Program-made: the position numbers and the translations under genes
Shown: one piece after another, positions 21,860 through 32,963 of the stretch
Numbering within the stretch: the stretch's first letter is position 1
Layout: each line of letters opens with the position of its first letter
The notes under the pieces: model-generated
What the model saw: the letters and a program-made list of their open reading frames with translations, nothing else
What the model was told of the DNA's origin: nothing
The model's database searches: none
From: Salvelinus alpinus
Lineage: Eukaryota > Chordata > Actinopteri > Salmoniformes > Salmonidae
Reading direction: 5' to 3'
DNA length: 64,000 bases
NCBI RefSeq assembly: GCF_045679555.1
Contig: NC_092094.1
Coordinates: 31,278,552-31,342,551 of the forward strand

Positions 21860-22620
21860 TAATACTTGTACTCAGATTTTATGTTAAACGCTCTGCAACA
21901 AAGCTTTCTTAGTGCCCAACAAGCTTTCTCTGCCATTAACCTTGTTCTGAACACCTACAAAACAAAGGTCATGTGGTTTGGTAAGAAGAATGCCCCTCTC
22001 CCCACCGGTGTGATTACTACCTCTGAGGGTTTAGAACTTGAGGTAGTCACCTCATATAAGTACTTGGAAGTATGGTGAGACGGTACACTGTCCTTCTCTC
22101 AGCACATATCAAAGCTGCAGGCTAAGGTTAAATCTAGACTTGGTTTCCTCTATCGTAATCACTCCTCTTTCACTCCAGCTGCCAAACTAACCGTGATTCA
22201 GATGACCATCCCACCCATGCTAGATAACGGAGACGTAATTCATAGATCGGCAGGTAAGGGTGCTCTCGAGTGGCTAGATGTTCTTTACCATTCGGTCATC
22301 AGATTTGCCACCAATGCTCCTTATAGGACACTGCACTCTACACTCCTCTGTAAACTGGTCTTCTCTGTATACCCGTCGCAAAACCCACTGGTTGATGCTT
22401 ATTTATAAAACCCTCTTAGACCTCACTCCCCCCTATCTGAAATACCTACTACAGCTCTCAACCTCCACATACAACACCCGTTCTGCCAATCACATTCTGT
22501 TGAAGGTCCCCAAAGCACACACATCCCTGGGTTGCTCCTCTTTTCAGTTCTCTGCAGCTAGCGACTGGAACGAGCTGCAAAAAACACTCAAACGGGACAG
22601 TTTTATCTCCATCTCTTAAT
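21860..22620 (+). pseudogene. LINE reverse transcriptase C-terminal fragment
   Basis: SFLSAQQAFSAINLVLNTYK and KTKVMWFGKKNAPLP are the post-catalytic RT region. VVTSYKYLEVW and LSFSQHISKLQAKVKSRLGF follow, then a frame change near 22330 to SVNWSSLYTRRKTHWLMLIY. The YADD catalytic segment is missing, so the copy is 5'-truncated. It looks like the L2/CR1 side of non-LTR elements, a placement made by eye. Confidence 0.75.
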
Positions 22621-23014
22621 TCAAAGACTCAATCATGGACAATGACAGTTGTGGCTGCTTCACGTGTTGTATTGTTGTTTCTACCTTCTTGCCTTTGTGT
22701 TGTTGTCTGTGCCCAATAATGTTTGTATCATGTTTTGTGCTGCTACTGTTACAGGTCCCAGTTTTGGGACTGGTGCCGCAGATAATAGTTCCTGTAACAC
22801 AGGATAAATTATGAAACAGGAGACTCTTTCAAAGGATCTCTCAATTATTTTATTCAACATTCTCTCAAGTGCAAATCATATTTTTCTGTCTTCATTGTAT
22901 TTCAATGTTTTCTTTTGTTTTCTTTAAAGTGTATTTAATAATTTGTCTCATAAATCCCTGACATGATTTCATAAACATATCAAAAATACATAAATTCACA
23001 TATAAAAAATATTA

Positions 23015-25361
23015 CAGTTTTTCCCAATTGCTAAAACACAATTTTGCAAACTAGGCTGGTTTTATCAAAATACTTAACACAATTCACAAAACCACACACC
23101 CAAACAGCAAAATACCTCATATATCCTGCAAAATGAAGCACTGCAACCAAAACTACATATAGCATTATCAAAATCAAATGTTTGCACGAAATGGCACACA
23201 CTTCATTCATATTACCAGATTTTTGTCTAACCAACTACACACTGTTGGGCATAATGAAAAGCACTCATCTTTAGTATGCTTTGCCATAATACTCAAATTG
23301 TAGAAAATTCTTCAGATGCACAGAAATATTTGCAGATACACACACATGCTGTTGAAACATTTAATTTTTTACCAAACAAGTCAGTGCAACATATCCACAG
23401 CAGATATATTTACATTGGACTGAACAAAAATATGCTCACAAAAAAACAGTGAACTGAAAAAGAAAATTGCAGAAAAAATGTGCAGAAAAATATATAGAAA
23501 AAAAGAGGCAAGAAAAATAATTATGCAGCATCTTGCCACAACACCTCGTCCACATCACAGGCAATATCTTCCCTTGCCAGACATTGAGGGAAGAAGCACC
23601 TTGAGTGCCTTATCCATCCCTGAATCGCCCCCACATCAATCTCATCACATGCCTCTTCCATAGCCTGCACAAGAAGCATGCGCACAAAGGGCTGCCGGTC
23701 GTATACCTTCCACCGCCATGCCGAAAAGAACTCTTCTATGGGGTTCAGAAATGGTGAGTACGGTGGGAGGTATTGCACGAGAAATGGTGGGTGGTCAGCA
23801 AACCAGTTTTGGACTGGGCTGCACGATGAAAGCTCACGTTGTCCCATACTACAACGTACCGGGTTCTTTGATGGTCTGCATCATTCATACGCTCTGGTGG
23901 TATGAGAATGTTGTGGAGTCTGTCCAGAAATGTGAGAATATGGGCTGTGTTGTATGGTCCAAGGATGGCATGACGGTGGAGGACACCATGCGTATTGGAG
24001 ATGGCAGCGCACATTGTGATGTTCCCACCACGTTGGCCAGTAACATCTATAATGGCTCTGTGGCCAATGACGTTTCTCCCCCTTCTTCTGGTCTTTGCTA
24101 GGTTGAACCCAGCCTCATCTATAAAGATGAACTCATGTGGGATTGCATGAGCATCCATTTCCAGTACTCCCTGAAAACAAAGAACAAAAGCAGTCAATAT
24201 TGTGTTATCCAGTACACTGGGAAACAATGTTGCATGTAGTGTACTGCAGTCAATATTGTACTTACATCCACATATGCTCGTCTGACCTCTGTTTCTTTGA
24301 GAGTTTCTCTCAAACGGCACCTTATAAAGTTGTTTCATTCTGATTTGGTTTCGCTTGAGAATGCGAGCCAATGTGGACAGACTGACTCGTTGAATGTTGT
24401 TGAATATGGTGTTGTCTTGGATGATGTGGCTTTGAATTTCTCATAATCTGATTTCATTATTTTCCAAAACCAAGTTTACAATGGCAGCTTCCTGTACCCC
24501 GGTGAACATTTGGCCCCTTCCTCCACCATGGTTTGCGTCTCTCAGTCCTTTAGAAAAACAAAAAAACAAAAATATAGGTCTTGGACAATGCAGGCTAAAG
24601 ATATTTCCCCAACAGTAGAGTAAATTCTACAGGAAATTTGTGCAGTTAGTGTATGACATCAGCCATTCATGAAGTAAACAGGTGTCACCCAACTGATACA
24701 CTATGACATGGGGTGTACTACATAGTGTGAAAGACATTTTGGTTACATACCTGTACTCCAGTCTAAATGTCCGGGTGACACAGGCAACAGTAAAACGGCT
24801 CAAGTTGGGCTGCACTCTCTGTCCAGCCTCTTGCATTGTCAGCCCATGGTTGATGACATGATCAACTAAGATTGCTCTGATTTAATTTCAAAGTTGTTGT
24901 CTTCTTTGGCCATGAACTCCTCTACCAGCTCTACCCCTACCTCTCACTCTTCCTCCCCCTCTCATTCTCACCCTCCTTCTTCCTCTTCCTCTCTCTGCAA
25001 CGGCTTCCATTGTTGTTGTGGTCTTTTCATAGTGCTTACTTCCTGATTGAAGTGGTAACAATTAACCGTTGAGGTGTTTGGCCAGGTGGTACATGTATTG
25101 GCCAATTAGCTCATGTAGTGTCATTTTGAATGGCAGTGTTTTGAAATGGCAAACATGTGACTTTATGTCAGATTGTTGTGTCTTATGCAGAGAACCGTGT
25201 GCAGTGCATTTAAAAAGTGCCATTTTGAATTGCAAAATGTGTGTAAAGCAGAAAATGTGTTTAGACTTTTGGAGACTTGAGAAGAGGTTTTGCTCTGTGT
25301 GTCAGTTTAAATAATTGTGCTGTGCATGTCATTTTAGTGTGTTAGCAATTGGAAAAAAATG
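23015..25361 (-). mobile_element. Tc1/mariner element (apparent DD36E group) with spliced transposase
   Basis: The ends are TA/CAGTTTTTCCCAATTGCTAA and, at the right, TTAGCAATTGGAAAAAAATG/TA, an imperfect inverted repeat of about 25 bp with TA on both sides. At 2.35 kb it is longer than a typical Tc1 because the transposase has introns. Spacing between the second Asp and the Glu is about 36 residues, allowing for one base lost there. Confidence 0.75.
23521..25010 (-). pseudogene. DD36E-type Tc1/mariner transposase, three exons, broken
   Basis: Predicted exons: 25010-24751, 24547-24266 and 24170-23521, with good sites (TACAG/GTATGT, CTAAAG/GAC, GGAT/GTAAGT, TTTTCAG/GG). Exon 1 starts with an Arg/Gly-rich N terminus, then QPNLSRFTVACVTRTFRLEY. 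Exon 2 has HTH-type sequence (TLARILKRNQIRMKQLYKVP). Exon 3 holds FIFIDEAGFNLAKTRRRGRN (first Asp), VVVWDNVSFHRAAQ (second Asp) and PYSPFLNPIEEFFSAWRWK (Glu). Lesions are a stop in exon 1, a TGA after NNEIRL in exon 2 and a one-base loss after FHRAAQ in exon 3. It is inactive, but the exon structure is well preserved. Confidence 0.78.
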
Positions 25362-25949
25362 TAAATTCCAATCCAATTCACATCCTAAAATTCTTTAACA
25401 TCCCAGTTACAACATTACATTCTCTAAACCCTTAGGATATTGTCATGAGTGTCGTTTTCAAAAATAAAAATGTTCAGGAGTTAACAATTCGTTTTTTGTT
25501 GATCAAAGGAATGCACCGCTATCATTTCATTTTACGCTTGCCATTCGTTTTCTGTCTAGTACGAAGTTATACAATTACTATGTAGTTCAAAACCATTACA
25601 TTCACTTCAACAGGCAAGTTACAAAACTATATTGTGGTATTCAGTATATGTTGTGTATTTTTGTGTATTTTTGCAGTGTATATTGCACTTTATTGTCCTG
25701 TATTACAGGATAAATGATGAAACAGGAGTGCATGGATTCTCTTTCAACGGTTCTCTTAATTATGAGAACACACAGGTGCAGAATCGCATATAGTCCCAGT
25801 GCAACGTGAACATGTTTCACTGCCCCCTACTGGCCAACAGTTGTATAAATGCCTCGCAATGGCGAAACCTTGGACTGACATTTAAGTAAAAGCATCCTTT
25901 CCCAATACAAAGAAACAATACATAAACACAAATGTGATCATACATTTTG

Positions 25950-26225
25950 TGTGTGTCACACTACCATGTTGTGCTGCTACCATGTTGTGCTGCTGCCATG
26001 TTGTGTTGCTGCCATGCTGTGTTGCTGCCATGCTGTGTTGTCATGTGTTGCTGCCATGTTATTCTGTTGTCTTAGGTCTCTCTTGTCGTGATGTGTGTTT
26101 TGTCCAATATATATTTTTTCATCCCAGCCCCCATCCCCGCAGGAGGCCTTTTGCTTTTTGGTAGGCCGTCATTGTAGATAAGAAATTGTTCTTAACTGAC
26201 TTGACTAGTTAAATAGAAAATAAAA
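25950..26225 (+). mobile_element. SINE/LINE 3'-tail fragment with a 15-bp repeat
   Basis: A short run of CCATGTTGTGCTGCT-like units is followed by GGTAGGCCGTCATTGTAGAT and TTGTTCTTAACTGACTTGAC. The latter is the 3' tail shared by abundant salmonid SINE and LINE copies; its reverse complement appears at 29340-29400. Confidence 0.65.
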
Positions 26226-26509
26226 AAATAAATACAAATTGGTCCTTGCTATTTGGGATCCCGAGACTTCCAACTCTGACATCACCCCATTGAAGTTGAA
26301 ATTTAAAATGGTTAAGGTAAAGGTTAGGTAAGGGTTAAGTTTGGGGTTAGGGTAGGAGTTAAGGTTAGGATTAGTGTTTAGCTAGGGACCATAGAATTCT
26401 TATGATGGGATAAAGGTCAGCTATTTTGGTCGGGGAGATGGCCAACCATGGTTTGCTAGTGATTTGATAAGATTTTGTATAAAAAATGAATTTGAATAAT
26501 TTATCAAAA

Positions 26510-28600
26510 CAAAATCAAATCAAATCAAATCTATTTATATAGCCCTTCTTACATCAGCTGATATCTCAAAGTGCTGTACAGAAACCCAGCCTAAAACCCC
26601 AAACAGCAAGCAATGCAGGTGTAGAAGCACGGTGGCTAGGAAAAACTCCCTAGAAAGGCCAGAACCTAGGAAGAAACCTAGAGAGGAACCAGGCTATGAG
26701 GGGTGGCCAGTCCTCTTCTGGCTGGGCCGGGTGGAAATTATATATAACAGAACATGGCCAAGATGTTCAAATGTTCATAAATGACCAGCATGGTCAAATA
26801 ATAATAATCACAGTAGTTGTCGAGGGTGCAGCAAGTCAGCACCTTAGGAGTAAATGTCAGTTGGCTTTTCATAGCCGATCATTAAGAGTATCTCTACCGC
26901 TCCTGCTGTCTCTAGAGAGTTGAAAACAGCAGGTCTGGGACAGGTAGCATGTCTGGTGAACAGGTCAGGGTTCCATAGCCGCAGGCAGAACAGTTGAAAC
27001 TGGAGCAGCAGCATGGCCAGGTGGACTGGGGACAGCAAGGAGTCATCATGCCAGGTAGTCCTCCGAGAGAGAGAAAGAAAGAGAGAAAGAGAGAATTAGA
27101 GAGAGCATCCTTAAATTCACACAGGACACCGGAAAAGACAGGAGAAGTACTCCAGATATAACAAACTGACCCTAGCCCCCCGGCACATAAACTACTGCAG
27201 CATAAATACTGGAGGCTGAGACAGGAGGGGTCAGGAGACACTGTGGCCCCATCCGATGATACCCCCGGACAGGGCCAAACAGGTAGGATATAACCCCACC
27301 CACTTTGCCAAAGCACAGCCCCCACATCACTAGAGGGATATCTTCAACCATCAACTTACCATCCTGAGACAAGGCCGAGTATAGCTATAGCCCACAAAGA
27401 TCTCCGCCACGCCACGGCACTGGAGTAATATGATCAAATTGTTTGGTTCTAGTCAGGATTCTAGCAGCCGTATTTAGCACTAACTGAAGTTTACTTAGTG
27501 CTTTATCCGGGTAGCCGGAAAGTAGAGCATTGCAGTAGTCTAACCTAGAAGTAACAAAAGCATGGATTAATTTTTCTGCATCATTTTTGAACAGAAAGTT
27601 TCAGATTTGTGCAATGTTACGTAGATGGAAAAGAGCTGTCCTTGAAACAGTCTTGATATGTTCGTCAAAAGAGAGATCAGGGTCCAGAGTAACGCCGAGG
27701 TCCTTCACAGTTTTATTTGAGACAACTTTACAACCATCAAGATTAATTGTCAGATTCAACAGAAGATCTCTTTGTTTCTTGGAACCTAGAACAAGCATCT
27801 CTGTTTTGTCCGAGTTTAAAAGTAGAACGTTTGCAGCCATCCACTTCCTTATGTCTGAAACACAGGCTTCTAGCGAGGGCAATTTTGGGGCTTCACCATG
27901 TTTCATTGAAATGTACAGCTGTGTGTCATCCGCATAGCAGTGAAAGTTAACATTATGTTTTCGAATGACATCCCCAAGAGGTAAAATATATAGTGAAAAC
28001 AATAGTGGTCCTAAAACGGAACCTTGAGGAACAATGAAATGTACAGTTGATTTGTTAGAGGACAAACCGTTCACAGAGACAAACTGATATCTTTCCGACA
28101 GATAAGATCTAAACCAGGCCAGAACTTGTCTGTGTAGACCAATTTGGGATTCCAATCTCTCCAAAAGAATGTGGTGATCGATGGTATCAAAGGCAGCACT
28201 AAGGTCTAGGAGCACGAGGACAGATGCAGAGCCTCGGTCTGACGCCATTAAAAGGTAATTTACCACCTTCACAAGTGCAGTCTCAGAGCTATGATGGGGT
28301 CTAAAACCAGACTGAAGCATTTCGTATACATTGTTTGTCTTCAGGAAGGCAGTGAGTTGCTGCGCAACAGCTTTTTCAATTTTTTTTGAGAGGAATGGTA
28401 GATTCGATATAGGCCGATAGTTTTTTAAATATTTTCTGGGTCAAGGTTTGGCTTTTTCAAGAGAGGCTTTATTACTGCTACTTTTAGTAAGTTTGGTACA
28501 CATCCGGTGGATAGAGAGCCGTTTATTATGTTCAACATAGGAGTTCCAAGCACAGGAACCAGCTCTTTCAGTAATTTATCTGCAATGTATGTTTGCTAGC
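26510..28600 (-). mobile_element. LINE (L2/Rex1-like), 5'-truncated, minus strand
   Basis: The 3' end lies at the low coordinate and finishes in an AAATC/GATTT repeat (26510-26531), followed by a long 3' UTR containing AGCCCTTCTTACATCAGCTG, typical of a very abundant teleost LINE. The coding remnant at 27601-28320 is a reverse transcriptase. Upstream of about 28320 only degenerate sequence remains, and no endonuclease is present. Confidence 0.8.
27601..28320 (-). pseudogene. LINE reverse transcriptase core
   Basis: An open frame of 239 residues contains [31 protein letters not shown] (RT motif A, catalytic Asp), [18 protein letters not shown] (motif B) and [11 protein letters not shown] (motif C, YADD), then the thumb-like [19 protein letters not shown]. 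All catalytic Asp residues are present. It is cut at both ends, so it cannot act alone. Confidence 0.88.
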
Positions 28601-28609
28601 CAGACAGTT

Positions 28610-29186
28610 TTAGAGATTACATGAATTTTTGTAATTCACTGACAATATGCCAACATTCCACTGAAATCAGTTGATAGGATTTAGACAAGTTGTAAATGCA
28701 ACAAGTACTGATATTGTATCATATAATAGCGCTCACAGCTTTCAAAGAAAACAAAAATGTTGACATTTATGGTTTGTTTGTATATATTTTAGAGGCTATT
28801 TATACATAAAATTGCTATGTTTATTTTCCTAACCTGCTACATAAATTATCCTAACCTGTTACAAAAAAGTCAATTCTTGACGTTAATTTGACAAATGCTG
28901 GATCCCTTCTAGCTATGGAACGCCGTTTGGGTCTTTGCGTGTCAAAAAACACTATCTGACGTGTCAAATTAGCTTTTTGACCAATCAGGATCTGAATATG
29001 ACTGCACGTCACATAATAATTTAATGCGTTCATAAATGTTTTACATAGTTATTACACATTGATTACACTATCACTCATATTTCGTATGTCACAACGATTC
29101 ATCGATAAGTATGCTATGATGCTGGTAAAGTTGTCTTGCGCACCTACAGTGCTAGTCATAAAAAAGAGCTAGCTAGTTCACGGATG
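28610..29186. other. Non-coding, no named feature
   Basis: AT-rich. The TGACGTGTCAAATTAGC segment at 28958 resembles TTGACGCGTCAAATGTATC at 37118, hinting at a shared old repeat, but nothing more can be said. Confidence 0.4.
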
Positions 29187-29574
29187 TGTAACCGGTGTGA
29201 AATGGCTAGCTAGTTAGCGGGGTGCGCGCTAATAGCTTTTCAATCGGTGACGTCACTTGCTCTGAGACCTTGAAGTAGTTGTCTCCCTTGCTCTGCAAGG
29301 GCCGCTGCTTTTTTTATTTTTATTTTTTAAATTTTATAAAAACCTTTATTTAACTAGGCAAGTCAGTTAAGAACAAATTCTTATTTTCAATGACGGCCTA
29401 GGAACAGTGGGTTAACTGCCTTGTTCAAGGGCTGAGCGACAGATTTGTACCTTTTTACCTTTTGTGGAGCGATAGGTAACAATGCTTCAGGGGTGACTGT
29501 TGTTGATGTGTGCAGAGGGTTCCTGGTTCGAGCCCAGTTAAGGGCGGGGAGAAGTATGGAAGCAATACTGTTCT
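29187..29574 (+). mobile_element. Solo copy of the TRIM LTR with a nested SINE fragment
   Basis: TGTAACCGGTGTGAAATGGC ... GGAAGCAATACTGTTC follows the minus-strand sequence of the 236-bp LTRs at 30707 and 31005, but more diverged. It is interrupted at 29309-29457 by a T-rich segment with CTTTATTTAACTAGGCAAGT, the reverse of a salmonid SINE/LINE tail. No second LTR is nearby. Confidence 0.75.
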
Positions 29575-29979
29575 TCCCCAAAAACATTGCAAAACAACAT
29601 AATCTGTTTCAGTAGCTAGCTAGCTAGGTGTCATCATCTAAAATAACCCTAATTCGTAAAACAGTTCTTATTTGATTAATGGTGATCGGACCCATCTATG
29701 TGAAGCTAGCCACAATAAGGATTGGCCACAATAGTGGATTTTGCGGTTAGCCTTCAAAATAAAAGTATGTAATTGACAGTGATGCAAATTAATACAAATA
29801 GTATAATTATGCCATAATTGAATAGATCATGCTAAACGAGGTTGGAATGTTTTTTATATAAAATCAACAAAAGACAATAATTTGTTAATTTGGCAAAAAT
29901 CTGTTGAAATCACACTGGATGTATTATACTTTAGAATTGCATTGGGGGCATACTTATTTCACTGTACAGCCTTACCTAT

Positions 29980-30232
29980 GGATTGTGGATCAATGACATG
30001 GGGTATCAGTCTTCTCAGTGACACCCAGAGATCATTAGTAGTTATTGCGGGACTCTGAAACAACTGTGAATAGAGCCACATTTATTGTCAACCTATGTGT
30101 ATTGAACACTATTCCCGAGTAAAAACAATAATGCGTGGATGTTTTGGAGTCTGATAATTCTGAGGAGGACGTTGGGAAAAAATATCTTGGGTATTGAGTA
30201 GACTGATACCCTATTTCATTGATCCCCAATCC
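29980..30232. mobile_element. MITE-like element with ~37-bp inverted ends
   Basis: GGATTGTGGATCAATGACAT followed by GGGGTATCAGTCTTCTC at the left pairs with GAGTAGACTGATACCC then TTTCATTGATCCCCAATCC at the right. The 250-bp element is non-coding and no target duplication is clear. Confidence 0.6.
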
Positions 30233-30706
30233 TTATTACATGCTGACCAGACCGGACATGTCGCGTGCGCGAGCGTCGCAAAATAAATGTAGAAATTCAT
30301 GTTATTCAATTATTGCACCCACACTGCTCGCGCGCGCCAACGAGCGTCTGCGACGCCAAGGGTTAAAATAGAAGTCATTCCTATTTCTGACGCAGATCGC
30401 GCTGAAAGTCCTGCCTCTCCCATCTCCTCATTGGTTTACAGAAGCAGGTACCCACGTGCCATCTCCTCATTGGTTATACCCACGTGATTGAAAGACAAAC
30501 TGTTTTGCCGGTAGTCGTGGTAATACTATAAAAGTTTAGATGCGATCACCATATAAGTTCAAAGATGAAAAAGCCTGGAAGGAGGAGAGATGAATAGAAA
30601 AGATTCGGTTGGCCATTTTATGTGTGGATTAATTTGGAGTAGAGGACCTTGTGCAGTTCAGGTAAAATAACAACTCAATGTTTATATCCCAGGACAAATT
30701 AGCTAG

Positions 30707-30942
30707 TGTAACAGTATAACTTTAGACCGTCCCCTCGCCCCGACACGGGCGCGAACCAGGGACCCTCTGCACACATCAACAACTGACACCCACGAAGCGT
30801 CGTTACCCATCGCTCCACAAAGGCCGCGGCCCTTGCAGAGCAAGGGGAAACCCTACTTCAAGTCTCAGAGCAAGTGACGTAACCGATTGAAACGCTATTA
30901 GCACGTACCCTCTAACTAGCTAGCCATTTCACATCCGTTACA
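30707..30942 (-). repeat. 3' LTR of the TRIM
   Basis: 236 bp. On the minus strand it holds a CRE-like TTACGTCAC and a tRNA-like part: A-box-like GGAGCGATGGGTAACGACGC and B-box-like GGTCCCTGGTTCGCGCCC (plus 30747-30764). A polymerase III-derived segment inside an LTR would parallel plant Cassandra elements, whose LTRs carry 5S rRNA sequence. Confidence 0.85.
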
Positions 30943-31004
30943 CTCACCCCCCTTTCAACCTCCTCCTTTTCCGCAGCAACCAGTGATCCGGGTCACGGCA
31001 CCAA

Positions 31005-31240
31005 TGTAACAGTATAACTTTAGACCGTCCCCTCGCCCCGACACGGGCGCGAACCAGGGACCCTCTGCACACATCAACAACTGACACCCACGAAGCGTCG
31101 TTACCCATCGCTCCACAAAGGCCGCGGCCCTTGCAGAGCAAGGGGAAACCCTACTTCAAGTCTCAGAGCAAGTGACGTAACCGATTGAAACGCTATTAGC
31201 GCGTACCCGCTAACTAGCTAGCCATTTCACATCCGTTACA
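31005..31240 (-). repeat. 5' LTR of the TRIM
   Basis: 236 bp. Differs from the other LTR only near 31203 and 31211 (GCGCGTACCCGC versus GCACGTACCCTC), which points to recent insertion. Confidence 0.85.
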
Positions 31241-32963
31241 CTAGCAACAGCAAGCTAGCTAAATAGGACAAATTAGCTAGCAACAGCAAGCTAGCTAAAT
31301 AGGACAAATTAACTTTAGTTAGCAAGTGCAAGCTAACTAGCTAAATTGCCATACATGTTTAATGCTTTTCGACCTGTCCCCAAATTAATGTCATTGGTTC
31401 AGAGTTTGTTTTGATATTTTAACCTGCGTGTCGTGATCGTGTTTGGTGTGGGGGGACAAAATACATTTATGCACGATAGCGCACGCGCGCAGCCGGTTTG
31501 GGTTCCGTGTCAACAGGTAAAGCTGTAAAGCGCAATATGAATGTCAATACACACAATATGCTGATTTGGGAGGTGCTTTCACAGTCACACGATAAGAGCT
31601 ACTACGCTAATATTTGCGTAAACTCTTCACAGTTGTGTTCTGTGCGTGTCACGGAGTAGATTGATAACCCATTGCATTCATTGCTTCACATTCCAATCTT
31701 GTTTAACATGATCTAGTTTAAATATGGCATGATTACACCAATTGTAACCCTCGGCATCACTTTTACTTGTATTTTGAAGGGAAACCGCAAATTACACTAT
31801 TGTGCCTAATCCTTATTGTGGCTAGCCTCACAACACATAACCCGGGGCCTGTTGCACAAAACTAGGATAAGGGATTAAGCCAGGATATCTTGGTGATCCT
31901 GGCTCAATTGATCCGTAATCCGGTTGCACTAAAGATGGATAGGGGGCAGGAGGATATGTTATGGTATAAATTACCATGGAGATTTATTCTGTGGAGCTAG
32001 CCTGCTCCAGACCAGGCTAAATTCCAGGATCTATTTAATCTCATCCCTAATGTCAGTCAGCAGTCACCACAAATGGAAACCAATAGTTATTTCACTGCTC
32101 ACTATACATTGTTATCACATATAACTAGACCCACTGTTATTATTTAAACGTTTGTGATCATTAATTTCAATGATTTTGGATAAAAAATGATTTTTAGATG
32201 ATGTTGCTATCATTAGATAATTTACAGTTTCCCATAGACTATAAGGCTATATATAAAATGATAGAATATTAGGGCCACAGAGGGGAAAAAAACACAAGTC
32301 ATAATATTGTAACCAGTTGTTTTAAAGGAGGACAGTTGTTAAAATGACAGATGTGGGGCATTTCGTGAAATTGTACTTCAGTATGGTTTCATAAACAAAG
32401 ACATGCTGATGTGCCAGAATATTAAGTATCACATTGTCATAAGTATCAAAACAATATGTAGCTTTTCTGCAGAAAGAACCAGCCTCATAAATTTATGACT
32501 TTATCCTTTTTCTTCAGTGTGGCCCTAGTACTCTGTCATATAAACAAATACACATTCCATATGAATATAAAAACACAATGTGTAACATTATGTTCCTTTA
32601 TTGAATAAGGACAAAACAAAGCAGGTAAACCATCAGCTCCTTTCGAAACTGAAGTCACAGTGACTCTACAAGATGGAAAGCACAGAATCCAAGCATATTA
32701 TACAAAATGATACATACACATTCAAAGGTCTGTATATAACACACCCTGCATGTCTGCACACTAAAATAAATGCAGGACAAATCCATACACATCAACTGAA
32801 CAGACAAATGAATGGATGCAGTAGCCTCCCTGCAGCCTTGTATTACACACAGTATACCGCACAAACATCATAAGAGGCCAAATTCGTCAAAAAACGAACC
32901 CAAAAAAACCCAAATTCCTCTGCCACCGCAGGACATATTTAACCAAAATTGAAAGCACACATA

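Larger units (their letters stand above)
30707..31240 (-). mobile_element. Complete TRIM (terminal-repeat retrotransposon in miniature)
   Basis: Two 236-bp LTRs (30707-30942 and 31005-31240) differ at only two bases by eye and enclose just 62 bp. On the minus strand the spacer begins, one base after the 5' LTR, with TGGTGCCGTGACCCGGAT, which matches the complement of the 3' end of vertebrate tRNA-His including CCA at 17 of 18 positions. It ends with a purine tract (AAAGGAGGAGGTTGAAAGGG) at the 3' LTR. LTR ends are TGTAAC...GTTACA. CTAG at 30703-30706 and 31241-31244 is the target duplication; removing the insert restores a clean 36-bp tandem repeat. There is no coding capacity, so it must be mobilised by proteins of another element. 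Confidence 0.9.
29700..31832. repeat. Composite salmonid repeat hosting the MITE and the TRIM
   Basis: TGAAGCTAGCCACAATAAGG ATT at 29701 is mirrored by AATCCTTATTGTGGCTAGCC at about 31808, suggesting outer inverted ends about 2.1 kb apart. Between them lies GC-rich sequence (GCGTGCGCGAGCGTCGC, GCACGCGCGCAGCCGG) that I recognise as a frequent salmonid repeat. No coding sequence is seen. Confidence 0.5.

Noticed and set aside
23031-23234. 67-residue ORF near the left end of the DD36E element
   Set aside because: Lies in the untranslated end of the transposon with no homology to the transposase.
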